This document shows positions 9,055-16,680 of a stretch of DNA of 64,000 nt, piece by piece; the first letter of the stretch is position 1, and every line of letters begins with the position of its first letter. The position numbers were made by a program, and so were the translations under genes. The notes beneath the pieces are model-generated. The model saw only the letters and a list, made by a program, of their open reading frames with translations. It had not been told where the DNA came from and did no database searches. The stretch is from JANQRA01 sp035762545 (lineage in GTDB: Bacteria; Actinomycetota; Acidimicrobiia; Spongiisociales; ZC4RG35), in the NCBI GenBank assembly GCA_035762545.1, contig DASTOM010000031.1, positions 5,194 through 69,193 of the forward strand, in the 5' to 3' direction.

Positions 9055-10242
9055 CTACTTCCGCCCGAATAGCCCGGACTTGGTTTGTGCCTCAGGCACC
9101 TTTCCGGCGATCAGTTCGGCGACGGACTCGAAGCCCTTGGCCACCTTGGACTTTGGATCGGTCTCTACGACCGGGCGACCTTCGTTCACTGATGCTGCAA
9201 CCACTGCATCTGACGGTATCGACGCTGCGATCCCCATCTTTAGGGCGCCTTCGATTTCCTTGTTGTCCAACTTCGCCTTGGAGTTAGAACGATTCATGAC
9301 GAGCTGGACGTTCGACGTCGAGAACTTCAGAAGTCTCAGCGTCTCGAGGGCCAGTTTGGCGTTCTTGACGGACGGCAAGTCCATGTCCACCAGCATCAAG
9401 ATCTCGTCCGACTTCTCGATGAGAGACAGGATCAACTCGTCGAGCATCGCCGCGGTGTCGACGATGATGTAGTCGTAATTCTCCCGAAGGACTTCAAGCA
9501 TCATCATGAGACCCGCGGTCGTGATGTCGTCTGCGAAGGCCGGCTCCAGCGGAGCCGCCAGGACCTTGAGCCCGCTCGGGTGCTCGGTGAGGAGCGAGTC
9601 GAGCAACTCGGCGTCGAGATGATGGAGCTCATGGGCCGCATTCACCATCGTGAACCGTGGCTCCAACTGCAAGACGAGACATACGTCACCGAACTGGAGG
9701 TCGGCGTCGACCAGACAGACTTTGGTGTCCGGGAATCGGTTGAGGACCAGAGCCATGTTGGTGGCGAGGACCGTTTTTCCGCTCCCGCCCTTGGCCGAAG
9801 TGACGGTGATGATCTTGCCCTTACCCTTGGACGTTGGCGCTTCGGGTGTGGAGGTTGGCCGTGTCGACTGCCTGTTGAGCACGTCATGGGCGAATTGCTC
9901 GATGGCCGCCTCGATCTTGGCCTCGTCGAGAGGCGCCTCGATCACGTCGGAGACACCGGCTCTCATTCCCTTGCGGAGAAGGTCCGCCGTCACCTCTTCG
10001 GCGACGAGCATGAGAATGAGACCGGGATCCTGGTTGTGCAGCATCCGGATGTCATCCATCGCCTGATCGTCCCCGTATGAAGGACCGATCAGCACCATGC
10101 GTACGTCACCCGACGCAACGGTCTGACTGGCCTCCTCCAGGGAGCGCGCAACCGGCAGGCTCCCGTCGAAAAGCGTCTTGGCGCTGGCGACGAACTCGTC
10201 TTCCTGGTCGACTACCAGGAGGTTGTGCTCGGCGATTGACAT
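9055..10242 (-). CDS. cpaE: CpaE/TadZ-like pilus localisation ATPase with pseudo-receiver domain
   Basis: A 395-residue MinD/ParA-superfamily ATPase thought to position the Tad machine at the pole. Residues about 5-120 form a receiver-like domain that lacks the expected phospho-acceptor aspartate (MVLIGPSY in place of an Asp-terminated strand), as is typical of TadZ. After a Thr/Pro/Lys-rich linker comes the ATPase with the deviant Walker A KGGSGKT (151-157) and VCLVDADLQFGDV. The ATG at 10242 is chosen because AGAAGG precedes it and it lies 13 bases after the cpaB stop; the longer reading frame up to 10374 would run deep into cpaB. Confidence 0.9.
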   Translation of the reverse strand: MSIAEHNLLVVDQEDEFVASAKTLFDGSLPVARSLEEASQTVASGDVRMVLIGPSYGDDQAMDDIRMLHNQDPGLILMLVAEEVTADLLRKGMRAGVSDVIEAPLDEAKIEAAIEQFAHDVLNRQSTRPTSTPEAPTSKGKGKIITVTSAKGGSGKTVLATNMALVLNRFPDTKVCLVDADLQFGDVCLVLQLEPRFTMVNAAHELHHLDAELLDSLLTEHPSGLKVLAAPLEPAFADDITTAGLMMMLEVLRENYDYIIVDTAAMLDELILSLIEKSDEILMLVDMDLPSVKNAKLALETLRLLKFSTSNVQLVMNRSNSKAKLDNKEIEGALKMGIAASIPSDAVVAASVNEGRPVVETDPKSKVAKGFESVAELIAGKVPEAQTKSGLFGRK

Positions 10243-10255
10243 TGATCTTTGCCTT

Positions 10256-11185
10256 CTAGCTGTCGGGGAAGATCGCCTCGGCGAGGTCGCCACCGAACAG
10301 GTTATCGATGGTGACGCCGTCGGTTTCGATCTCAACGAAGTCTTGCGGTACCAGGGTAAGCCACACCGAGCCATTCTCGAAGGCGTAGACGATGCGCTCG
10401 GCCTGATCCGGTGTCACCTCGAGCGTGAAGATCGTGGAGTTGCCCGTGTCCTCGGGCTCCTCGCCTTCAACCGCTGCATCCGTACCGGTCGGATCTGCTG
10501 CGTCGACCTGGCCGGTCTGATCCTCGTCCTCTTCCACCCGAACTTCGCGGCCGGCTGCCAGGACGTTGATGCCCTGCAACACGTAGCGGGTGTATGTGAC
10601 GACGACGGTCTCGGTCTCTTCGGTCGGCGCTCCCTCCCCGGTGGTCGGATCGGGGAGTGTCGGCAGACCCTCGACGGGGATGTTGTCGAACTCGAGATCC
10701 ACCGTGATGATCATGTTGATCCGGTCACCGGCCTCGACGAATCCATTGATTCCCTGGACGTCCGAAGTCGAGATGGTGATGGCCTGGTTGCCCGACGAGA
10801 TCGACTCTGACAGCGGTCTCACGTCGACTGAGATCTCGGTCCACTGGCTCCGGGTCAGAATGGCCCGGGGCGAGATCGGTCCTGCGGCGATCTTGCCGGA
10901 GAGGAAGGTGCGAAGCTCTTCCTCGGATTGGATGGCGTCGAGCGGGGTGTCCTCGGCCTCGTCCGTGCCCTCTTCGATGAGAGTGCCTTCGTTGTTGAAG
11001 TCGGAAACGAGGATCGCGCCCTCGGTGCCCTCCGCAATGCCTTCGGTGCCGGCGCGGAACACAGTGACCTGCTGTTGTCCTTCCCGCTCTACGTCGCGGA
11101 CGTTCTGCATGAAGTTCCAGACCGCCCAGGCGGCCAATCCGGCCAATATCAAGGCCACTAGAAGAACGATGGCTCTCCTACCCAT
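10256..11185 (-). CDS. cpaB: Tad pilus assembly protein CpaB/RcpC
   Basis: A 309-residue protein with an N-terminal membrane anchor (residues 5-25) and an external SAF-type region: an AGPISPRAILTRSQW stretch, then VQGINGFVEAGDRINMIITVD. This matches CpaB/RcpC, the periplasmic or envelope component of the Tad system. It is the first gene of the operon; a good Shine-Dalgarno sequence (AAGGGGA) precedes the ATG. Acidic insertions (EEGTDEAEDTP and a stretch near DEDQTGQ) lengthen it compared with proteobacterial members. Confidence 0.87.
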   Translation of the reverse strand: MGRRAIVLLVALILAGLAAWAVWNFMQNVRDVEREGQQQVTVFRAGTEGIAEGTEGAILVSDFNNEGTLIEEGTDEAEDTPLDAIQSEEELRTFLSGKIAAGPISPRAILTRSQWTEISVDVRPLSESISSGNQAITISTSDVQGINGFVEAGDRINMIITVDLEFDNIPVEGLPTLPDPTTGEGAPTEETETVVVTYTRYVLQGINVLAAGREVRVEEDEDQTGQVDAADPTGTDAAVEGEEPEDTGNSTIFTLEVTPDQAERIVYAFENGSVWLTLVPQDFVEIETDGVTIDNLFGGDLAEAIFPDS

Positions 11186-11381
11186 TGAGTCCCCTTCGGT
11201 TGTCCCCTTCCTTACTCATCGCACTTGCCGCGAGGAGGGGGAGGGCATAGTACCGGCGGGACAGAGCCCGCCGAGTCTTTCAGGTTCAGTAACACAAGTG
11301 ATTGTCGGACCTGCAGTCCCCAGTCTTGAGATTTTCGCCCATAAATCTATGGGCACATCGGCCTACTACCAAGGACCAATG
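11186..11381 (-). promoter_or_regulatory. Leader and promoter region of the Tad operon with three inverted repeats
   Basis: This 196-base gene-free stretch precedes cpaB. It holds CGGCGGG/CCCGCCG (11254-11260 and 11267-11273), a longer imperfect pair CAGGTTC/GGACCTG (11281-11287 and 11307-11313), and GCCCATA/TATGGGC (11337-11343 and 11348-11354, 4-base loop). Such a folded 5' leader could be regulatory. It does not match a riboswitch class that I can recognise. Confidence 0.45.
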
Positions 11382-11415
11382 GAAAGCCCCCGCCGCTTGG
11401 CGAACGGGGGCTTTC
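11382..11415 (-). terminator. Probable terminator hairpin downstream of rpsA
   Basis: GAAAGCCCCCG (11382-11392) pairs perfectly with CGGGGGCTTTC (11405-11415) around a 12-base loop, 23 bases after the rpsA stop. There is no long T-run after it in the direction of rpsA, so its efficiency is uncertain, but the 11-bp stem and its position fit. Confidence 0.65.
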
Positions 11416-11438
11416 AACGTTTCAGGACGAGGCTCCGC

Positions 11439-12983
11439 CTAGCGGCGACCGATGCCTCGCTCCTTGAGTTCCTTCAGGATCGCCTCGAGCGAAGCGTCGA
11501 CCGGCATAGGCGGACGCTCCTCGGCCTCAGCTCCGAACTCACGCTCGAATTCACGCTGCTGGCGACGTGGCTTCTTCGGGCTCTCGGTCTCGGCGGCCCG
11601 CTCCTTGTAGTCCGGTAGGGCCTGCTTGATGGACAGCGACACCCGGCGACGCTCGTCGTCCTTCTCGGTGATCTTGACCTTCACGGTCTGACCTATGGAC
11701 AGCTCGAGCTCGGGTGACTCCACCCGGTGCACGGCGATCTCGGACACGTGGACGAGGCCCTCCACTCCGTCGGCCACCGCCACGAACGCCCCGAAGGGAA
11801 CGGTCTTGGTGACCTGGCCGTCGACGACGTCTCCGACTTCGTTGTCATTGGCGAAGACATCCCACGGGTCCTCCGTCGTCTGACGGATCGACAGGGAGAT
11901 GCGCTCACGATCGCGGTCGACCTCGAGCACCTTGACCTTGACCTCGTCGCCCACCTTCACCAGCTCGCTGGGATGGTTGACGTGCTGCCAGGAGAGCTCG
12001 GACACGTGGACCAAACCATCCATGCCGCCCAGGTCGACGAAGGCGCCGAAATTCACCACGGACGAGACAGTGCCGTCCCGGATCTCACCCTCGTGGAGGT
12101 TGTCGAGGAACTCGGTGCGCTCCTCGGCGAGAGCCTCTTCGAGATGGGCCCGGCGGGAGAGAACGACGTTGTTGCGGGCACGATCGAGCTCGATGACCTT
12201 GGCGGTGATCGTGTCGCCGATGAACGGATCGAGATCGCGTACACGTCGGAGATCGACGAGCGATGCGGGGAGGAAGCCACGAAGGCCTATGTCGACGATG
12301 AGGCCACCCTTGACCACCTCGATGACCGTCCCCTCGACTGTTCCGTCCTGGTCGGCGACCTTCTGAATCTGACCCCAGGCACGTTCGTACATGGCGCGTT
12401 TCTTCGAGAGGATGAGACGACCCTCGTCGTCCTCCTTGTCCAGTACCACCGATTCGACCCGGTCCCCCACCTTCACGGTCTCCTCGGGGTCGATGTTGTT
12501 GCGAATCGACAGTTCCCGGGTGGGGATGAATCCCTCCGACTTGTATCCGATGTCGACGAGTGCACCTTCGGAATCGACGTTGACGATGGTGCCCTCGACG
12601 ATGTCCCCTTCACGGAATTCGAGGACGGTGGCCGCGATGGCCTTCTCGAAATCGTCGCCGATGTCGTCGGGGAGGTCGCTCAGATCGGGGGCGACCAGCG
12701 CCTCACGCTCGACGAATCTGGGCGGATCGGCGTCCTCGGAAGCTTCGGGATCCTCGGCGGGCGCGGCCCCTTCTGCTGGGGGTGCGGATGCGTCGGCGGT
12801 GGCGGCCTCGGCAGTGTTGGCCTCGGGGTCTTCCGCGGGGGGAGCCTCTGCGGCGGGCTCCTCGGTGCTGGCTGCTCCTTCGACGACGTCTACCGCGTCG
12901 TCAGCGGCCGGGGTCTCGGGCGTCTCCACCGTCTCCTCTATGTCTGGAGCGGCTACGGACGCGTTTTCTTGGGGGTTGGACAT
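11439..12983 (-). CDS. rpsA: 30S ribosomal protein S1
   Basis: A 514-residue RNA-binding protein that helps mRNA reach the small ribosomal subunit. Four S1 domains are visible in order (GDIVEGTIVNVDSEGALVDIG, GTVIEVVKGGLIVDIG, GTVSSVVNFGAFVDLG, GQVTKTVPFGAFVAVA), typical of actinobacteria. An unusual N-terminal extension of about 90 residues is almost purely Ala, Glu, Pro and Asp. The ATG at 12983 is chosen over the frame start at 13040 because AGAGG precedes it and the longer version would include the promoter. A promoter is visible at 13046-13075 and a hairpin follows the stop. Confidence 0.93.
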   Translation of the reverse strand: MSNPQENASVAAPDIEETVETPETPAADDAVDVVEGAASTEEPAAEAPPAEDPEANTAEAATADASAPPAEGAAPAEDPEASEDADPPRFVEREALVAPDLSDLPDDIGDDFEKAIAATVLEFREGDIVEGTIVNVDSEGALVDIGYKSEGFIPTRELSIRNNIDPEETVKVGDRVESVVLDKEDDEGRLILSKKRAMYERAWGQIQKVADQDGTVEGTVIEVVKGGLIVDIGLRGFLPASLVDLRRVRDLDPFIGDTITAKVIELDRARNNVVLSRRAHLEEALAEERTEFLDNLHEGEIRDGTVSSVVNFGAFVDLGGMDGLVHVSELSWQHVNHPSELVKVGDEVKVKVLEVDRDRERISLSIRQTTEDPWDVFANDNEVGDVVDGQVTKTVPFGAFVAVADGVEGLVHVSEIAVHRVESPELELSIGQTVKVKITEKDDERRRVSLSIKQALPDYKERAAETESPKKPRRQQREFEREFGAEAEERPPMPVDASLEAILKELKERGIGRR

Positions 12984-13045
12984 GTGTGGGTAGTTACCTC
13001 TTGGGAAGATACTCTGCCGACGCGAACGGCTGGCAGGCACTTCGA

Positions 13046-13075
13046 AGTGTACGCAGTACCAGCGTTTTTCGCCAA
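13046..13075 (-). promoter_or_regulatory. Sigma70-type promoter of rpsA
   Basis: On the minus strand TTGGCG (13070-13075) and TACACT (13046-13051) are separated by 18 bases. This leaves a leader of about 55 bases before the rpsA ATG at 12983, with its Shine-Dalgarno sequence. Confidence 0.6.
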
Positions 13076-13144
13076 CCTGTTTCTAGAAATCAGCATTGAC
13101 GGGCGTCAGCTCCGTTCTCCGGCCGTCAGAGCTGTCGGCGTCGT

Positions 13145-15754
13145 TCAGACCTTCACCGCGGCCAAGTCCGGTCCCCAGGCAACGTCGACTCGCAGGGGGA
13201 CGTCGAGGCCGGTGACTCCCTCCATTGTCTCCACCACCAGCTTCTCTGCGATGACCTTTTCATCCTCGGGCACTTCGAGGATCAGCTCGTCGTGGATCTG
13301 AAGGAGCAGCGTCGTCGCCAGCTTCTCGTTTCTCAGTTCGGCGTCGAGCTCGATCATCGCAGCCTTGATGATGTCGGCGGCAGTGCCCTGGACCGGTGCG
13401 TTGAGCGCCATCCGCTCTCCCATCTGTCTGATCCGGAAATTGTCCGATTTCAGCTCGGGTAGATAACGACGTCGCCCGAACAAGGTCGTGGTGTAGCCCT
13501 GGTTCCGGGCGAGGGTCACCACAGAGGACATGTACTCCTTCACATGGTGGAACTGGGAGAAGTAGGCGTCGATGTGGTCTTTCGCCTCGTCACGGCTGAT
13601 GCCGAGCCGATCGGCCAGCCCGAAGGCCTCCATTCCATATAGGAGGCCGAAGTTGATCATCTTCGCCGTGCGACGCTGGTCGGCGGTGACCTCGTCGGGC
13701 GGGATGTCCCAGACCCGTGCGGCGGTTGCCGTGTGGATGTCGAGACCCTGCTGGAAGGCGTCGATCAGAAAAGGGTCGCCGCTCATGTGGGCGAGGACCC
13801 GGAGTTCGATCTGGGAGTAGTCGGCGACGAGGAACTCGCTCCCCTTCCCGGCGATGAAGGCTCGGCGGATGGTCCGCCCCGACTCGGAGCGCACCGGGAT
13901 GTTCTGGAGGTTGGGGCTGTCCGACGAGAGTCGACCCGTCGTGGCAGCCATCTGATTGAACCGGGTGCGGATCCGACCGTCCCCATCCACCAGGGGCAGG
14001 TAGCCGTCGACGTACGTGGAGCGCAGTTTCTCCAGCTCCCGGTACTCGAGTAGGGCGGTGACCAACGGGTGGTCCAGCTTCTTCAGCACCGATGCGTCGG
14101 TTGACGGCTTGCCGGTGGACGTCTTTTTGAGGACAGGCAATTCGAGTTGGTCGTACAGGATCGAGCGGAGCTGGTCGGTCGAATTGACGTTGAAGGGCTC
14201 GCCGGCGAGCTCGTGGAGCTGTTTCTCCAGGGCCGCCAGCTTGATGCGGAGGTCGTCACCCATCTGTTCCAGGTACGCCCGGTCGACGCCGATCCCGGCG
14301 TGCTCCATCCGGGCGAGCACCGGTACCAGAGGTAGCTCATAGGTCTCGAACAGGTCCAGCTCCTCGCGCACGGCCAGCTCGTCGTGGAGCTCGTCGACCA
14401 GCCTGCGCACCGCCTCGACGCGCCGGCCCTCTAGATCGACGTCGGGGCCTTCGTCGAACGGGAGCATGCCATCGGTGTTCTCGTCGTCCGGAGACACCAG
14501 CTCGAGACCGAGGACCCGCTCGGCGATCTCCTCGAGGTCGTAGGTGCGCTGGCTCGGGTTGATGATGTATGAGGCCAGGGCGGTGTCCATCTCGGGATTG
14601 GTGAGGTCGTGGCCGCGGTCGAGCAGCACTCTCGCCAGCGCCTTCAGATCGTGACCGGCCACCGCGATCTCCCCTGTCGACACCCGGTCCAGAATCGGGT
14701 CAGCGGCGCCGAAGGGGATGATCTGTGCCTCCCCCTCACCAACCGACACGGCGAGCCCGTACGGCTCGCCCCCCTCGTTGACCAAACCGAGGACGAGACG
14801 GTCTCGCTCGGCGAGCGCCGCGACCCGGTCTGCGGTAGTGACGAGTTCGGAGGAGACATCGAGAACCTCCGTAGCGCCGCCGGTGGATGGCAACGCCTCC
14901 TCGAGATCGCTCCACATCGTGTGGAACTCGAGACTGTCGAAGAGGTCCTTCACAGTCTTCTTGTCCCACTCGCGGGTCTCGAAGTCACTCGTCCCGTACT
15001 CGACCTCGAGATCGGAGACGAGAGCCATCAGTTGGCGATTGAGGAAGACCTGATCCCGATTGGCGGCCAGATTGTCTCTGAGCCGCGGGGTCTGATCCGC
15101 CACGGCTGCGAACACGCCATCGATCGACCCGTACTCGGCGATGAGCTTGGCCGCGGTCTTCTCCCCGACTCCCGGCACACCAGGGAGGTTGTCGGAGTTG
15201 TCCCCGCGGAGCGCGGCGTACTCGACGTACTGGGCGGGGGTGACCCCATACTTGTCGGTGATCCAATCTGTGTCGGCGAGGACGGTGTCGCTGATCCCCC
15301 GGCGCGTGTACAGCACCTTGACCGGACCACCCACGAGCTGGAAAGCGTCCCGGTCTCCAGTGACTATGAGCACGTCCCAGCCATCACTGGTCGCCCGATT
15401 GGTGAGGGTGGCGATGATGTCGTCTGCCTCGTAACCCTCCATCCGCAACTGGGTGATGTGGAGGGCCTCGAGGACCTCGTCGATGAGCGGGAGCTGGCTC
15501 CGAAAGTGATCCGGCGCCTTGTCCCGGTTCGCCTTGTATTCGGGGTAGGACTCGGTACGGAAGGTCTGACGGGACACGTCCCACGCCACGGCGACGCCTT
15601 CGGGGTGATGGTCCTTGATGAGCCGGATCAGCATCCGTGTGAACCCGAACACCGCATTCGTCACCTGGCCGGACTTGGTCGCCAGATCTTCAGGAAGGGC
15701 GTAGAAGGCGCGATAGGCGATGGAGTTCCCGTCGATCAGCGCAAGCGTGGGCAC
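13145..15754 (-). CDS. polA: DNA polymerase I, proofreading domain inactive
   Basis: This 869-residue repair polymerase has an N-terminal 5'-3' exonuclease (IDGNSIAYRAFYALP, then the Asp-rich GYEADDIIATL) and a C-terminal polymerase with motif A DYSQIELRVLAH, motif B RRTAKMINFGLLYG and motif C QIHDELILEV. The middle 3'-5' exonuclease domain keeps its fold but lacks the catalytic acids: the DxE position reads LVLGLVNEGG, and the last aspartate motif is also absent. This is common in actinobacteria. The GTG at 15754 follows a TACCGT -10 box by 6 bases, so the mRNA is probably leaderless. Here rpsA follows polA directly. Confidence 0.95.
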   Translation of the reverse strand: MPTLALIDGNSIAYRAFYALPEDLATKSGQVTNAVFGFTRMLIRLIKDHHPEGVAVAWDVSRQTFRTESYPEYKANRDKAPDHFRSQLPLIDEVLEALHITQLRMEGYEADDIIATLTNRATSDGWDVLIVTGDRDAFQLVGGPVKVLYTRRGISDTVLADTDWITDKYGVTPAQYVEYAALRGDNSDNLPGVPGVGEKTAAKLIAEYGSIDGVFAAVADQTPRLRDNLAANRDQVFLNRQLMALVSDLEVEYGTSDFETREWDKKTVKDLFDSLEFHTMWSDLEEALPSTGGATEVLDVSSELVTTADRVAALAERDRLVLGLVNEGGEPYGLAVSVGEGEAQIIPFGAADPILDRVSTGEIAVAGHDLKALARVLLDRGHDLTNPEMDTALASYIINPSQRTYDLEEIAERVLGLELVSPDDENTDGMLPFDEGPDVDLEGRRVEAVRRLVDELHDELAVREELDLFETYELPLVPVLARMEHAGIGVDRAYLEQMGDDLRIKLAALEKQLHELAGEPFNVNSTDQLRSILYDQLELPVLKKTSTGKPSTDASVLKKLDHPLVTALLEYRELEKLRSTYVDGYLPLVDGDGRIRTRFNQMAATTGRLSSDSPNLQNIPVRSESGRTIRRAFIAGKGSEFLVADYSQIELRVLAHMSGDPFLIDAFQQGLDIHTATAARVWDIPPDEVTADQRRTAKMINFGLLYGMEAFGLADRLGISRDEAKDHIDAYFSQFHHVKEYMSSVVTLARNQGYTTTLFGRRRYLPELKSDNFRIRQMGERMALNAPVQGTAADIIKAAMIELDAELRNEKLATTLLLQIHDELILEVPEDEKVIAEKLVVETMEGVTGLDVPLRVDVAWGPDLAAVKV

Positions 15755-15760
15755 ACGCCG

Positions 15761-15766
15761 ACGGTA
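15761..15766 (-). promoter_or_regulatory. -10 box of leaderless polA transcript
   Basis: TACCGT on the minus strand ends 6 bases before the polA GTG at 15754. No Shine-Dalgarno sequence is present. Confidence 0.5.
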
Positions 15767-15843
15767 CTACCTCACCGGGACAGAAAACCGGGCCCGAATC
15801 AGTTCCTCGAGGCCGTTGGGGTTCATCGAACCGCGCAGAACGG

Positions 15844-16161
15844 TCATGAGCCCAATGTTCCCAGGAGGTGGTCCCGTTTCTCGACCAAGTCGTCGTGTTT
15901 GGCGCGCAGTTGGGCGAGGGTCTTCTCGAAGCGTCGGACGTCGGCGGCGGTGGCGCCGGCCTCCTCGCGGTCGATGTAGTTGCCCACCGTGGCGTCCCGC
16001 TGCGCGTCCTCGTTGATCGAGCGGTGATACTCGAGTTCCGCCGATGTGTGGGCAATCTCCTCTTCGATTCTCGCGATCTTGTCGTTCAGCCGAAAGATGC
16101 GACGGTGGACACGTTTCAAACTGGGCTCACCGTATCCCCAGGGATCGCCTAATCCCTTCAC
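15844..16161 (-). CDS. Small coiled-coil protein of unknown function
   Basis: A 105-residue soluble protein rich in charged residues with heptad-like repeats over most of its length (KIARIEEEIAHTSAELEYH and RFEKTLAQLRAKHDDLVEKR), so it is probably an elongated coiled coil. I do not recognise the family. A GTG at 16161 is the most plausible start; the frame remains open upstream but the extra residues overlap the STAS gene in another frame. It is the last gene after the SpoIIE-STAS pair and lies 32 bases after it, so it may belong to the same stress-response operon. Confidence 0.6.
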   Translation of the reverse strand: MKGLGDPWGYGEPSLKRVHRRIFRLNDKIARIEEEIAHTSAELEYHRSINEDAQRDATVGNYIDREEAGATAADVRRFEKTLAQLRAKHDDLVEKRDHLLGTLGS

Positions 16162-16193
16162 AGGACGAAGGATGGCAGGTTGATATCGCTCCC

Positions 16194-16619
16194 TCAGGCA
16201 CCAACTGCTGAGTTGCCGTCGACTGCGGCCAATGCTTCTTCGACGCTGTCGAGACGAGCGGCGAACAACGGCTCGGGGAACACCAGTTCCAGGACCCGCC
16301 TGACCTGTGGCGACGGCACCAGATAGATGCGGATTCCATCGTCGTGCACCAGTCGTTTCCCCTCGATCAAGGCATGCAGGCCGGTCGAATCCATGAAGGT
16401 CACGCCGGTGGCATCGACCACCATGTCGGTGAGGCCCTGCCCGGCGCACTCGGCGAACTTGTCAGTGACCCCGGCGGCTGACGACAGATCGATCTCTCCG
16501 CTGAGTCGCATGAGGGCCACACCCTCGCGAACCGTCTCGAGACTCGTCTGGAGAATGGTTTCGGACTTGCCCTCGTTCATGCGGACCCCCGGGATATCTC
16601 CAAAGCTGGCGCCCTTCAT
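16194..16619 (-). CDS. STAS-domain anti-sigma factor antagonist
   Basis: A 141-residue SpoIIAA/RsbV-type protein. The phosphorylatable serine sits in the standard motif FMDSTGLHAL. When dephosphorylated by a SpoIIE-type phosphatase, such proteins sequester an anti-sigma kinase and free its sigma factor. The ATG at 16619 has AGGAG 11 bases upstream; an internal ATG at 16580 is an alternative. The phosphatase gene immediately upstream is the obvious partner. No sigma factor gene of the RpoF/SigB group lies nearby. Confidence 0.9.
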   Translation of the reverse strand: MKGASFGDIPGVRMNEGKSETILQTSLETVREGVALMRLSGEIDLSSAAGVTDKFAECAGQGLTDMVVDATGVTFMDSTGLHALIEGKRLVHDDGIRIYLVPSPQVRRVLELVFPEPLFAARLDSVEEALAAVDGNSAVGA

Positions 16620-16680
16620 CCCGGTCGGGCTCCTGCAAATGAGCGTAGCAAGCGATGGATCAAGCGGAACCCGAGACCTC

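Noticed and set aside
11186..11381. Cyclic-di-GMP (GEMM) riboswitch before the Tad operon
   Set aside because: The context would fit, but the conserved core sequences of that class could not be found; only reported as an unexplained structured leader.
11727..13301. Long plus-strand open frame (524 codons) across rpsA
   Set aside because: It is antisense to rpsA, whose four S1 domains are unmistakable; the translation has no recognisable domain and arises from GC-rich codon bias.
14609..15979. Plus-strand open frame of 456 codons across polA
   Set aside because: Antisense to the exonuclease region of polA; no family features.
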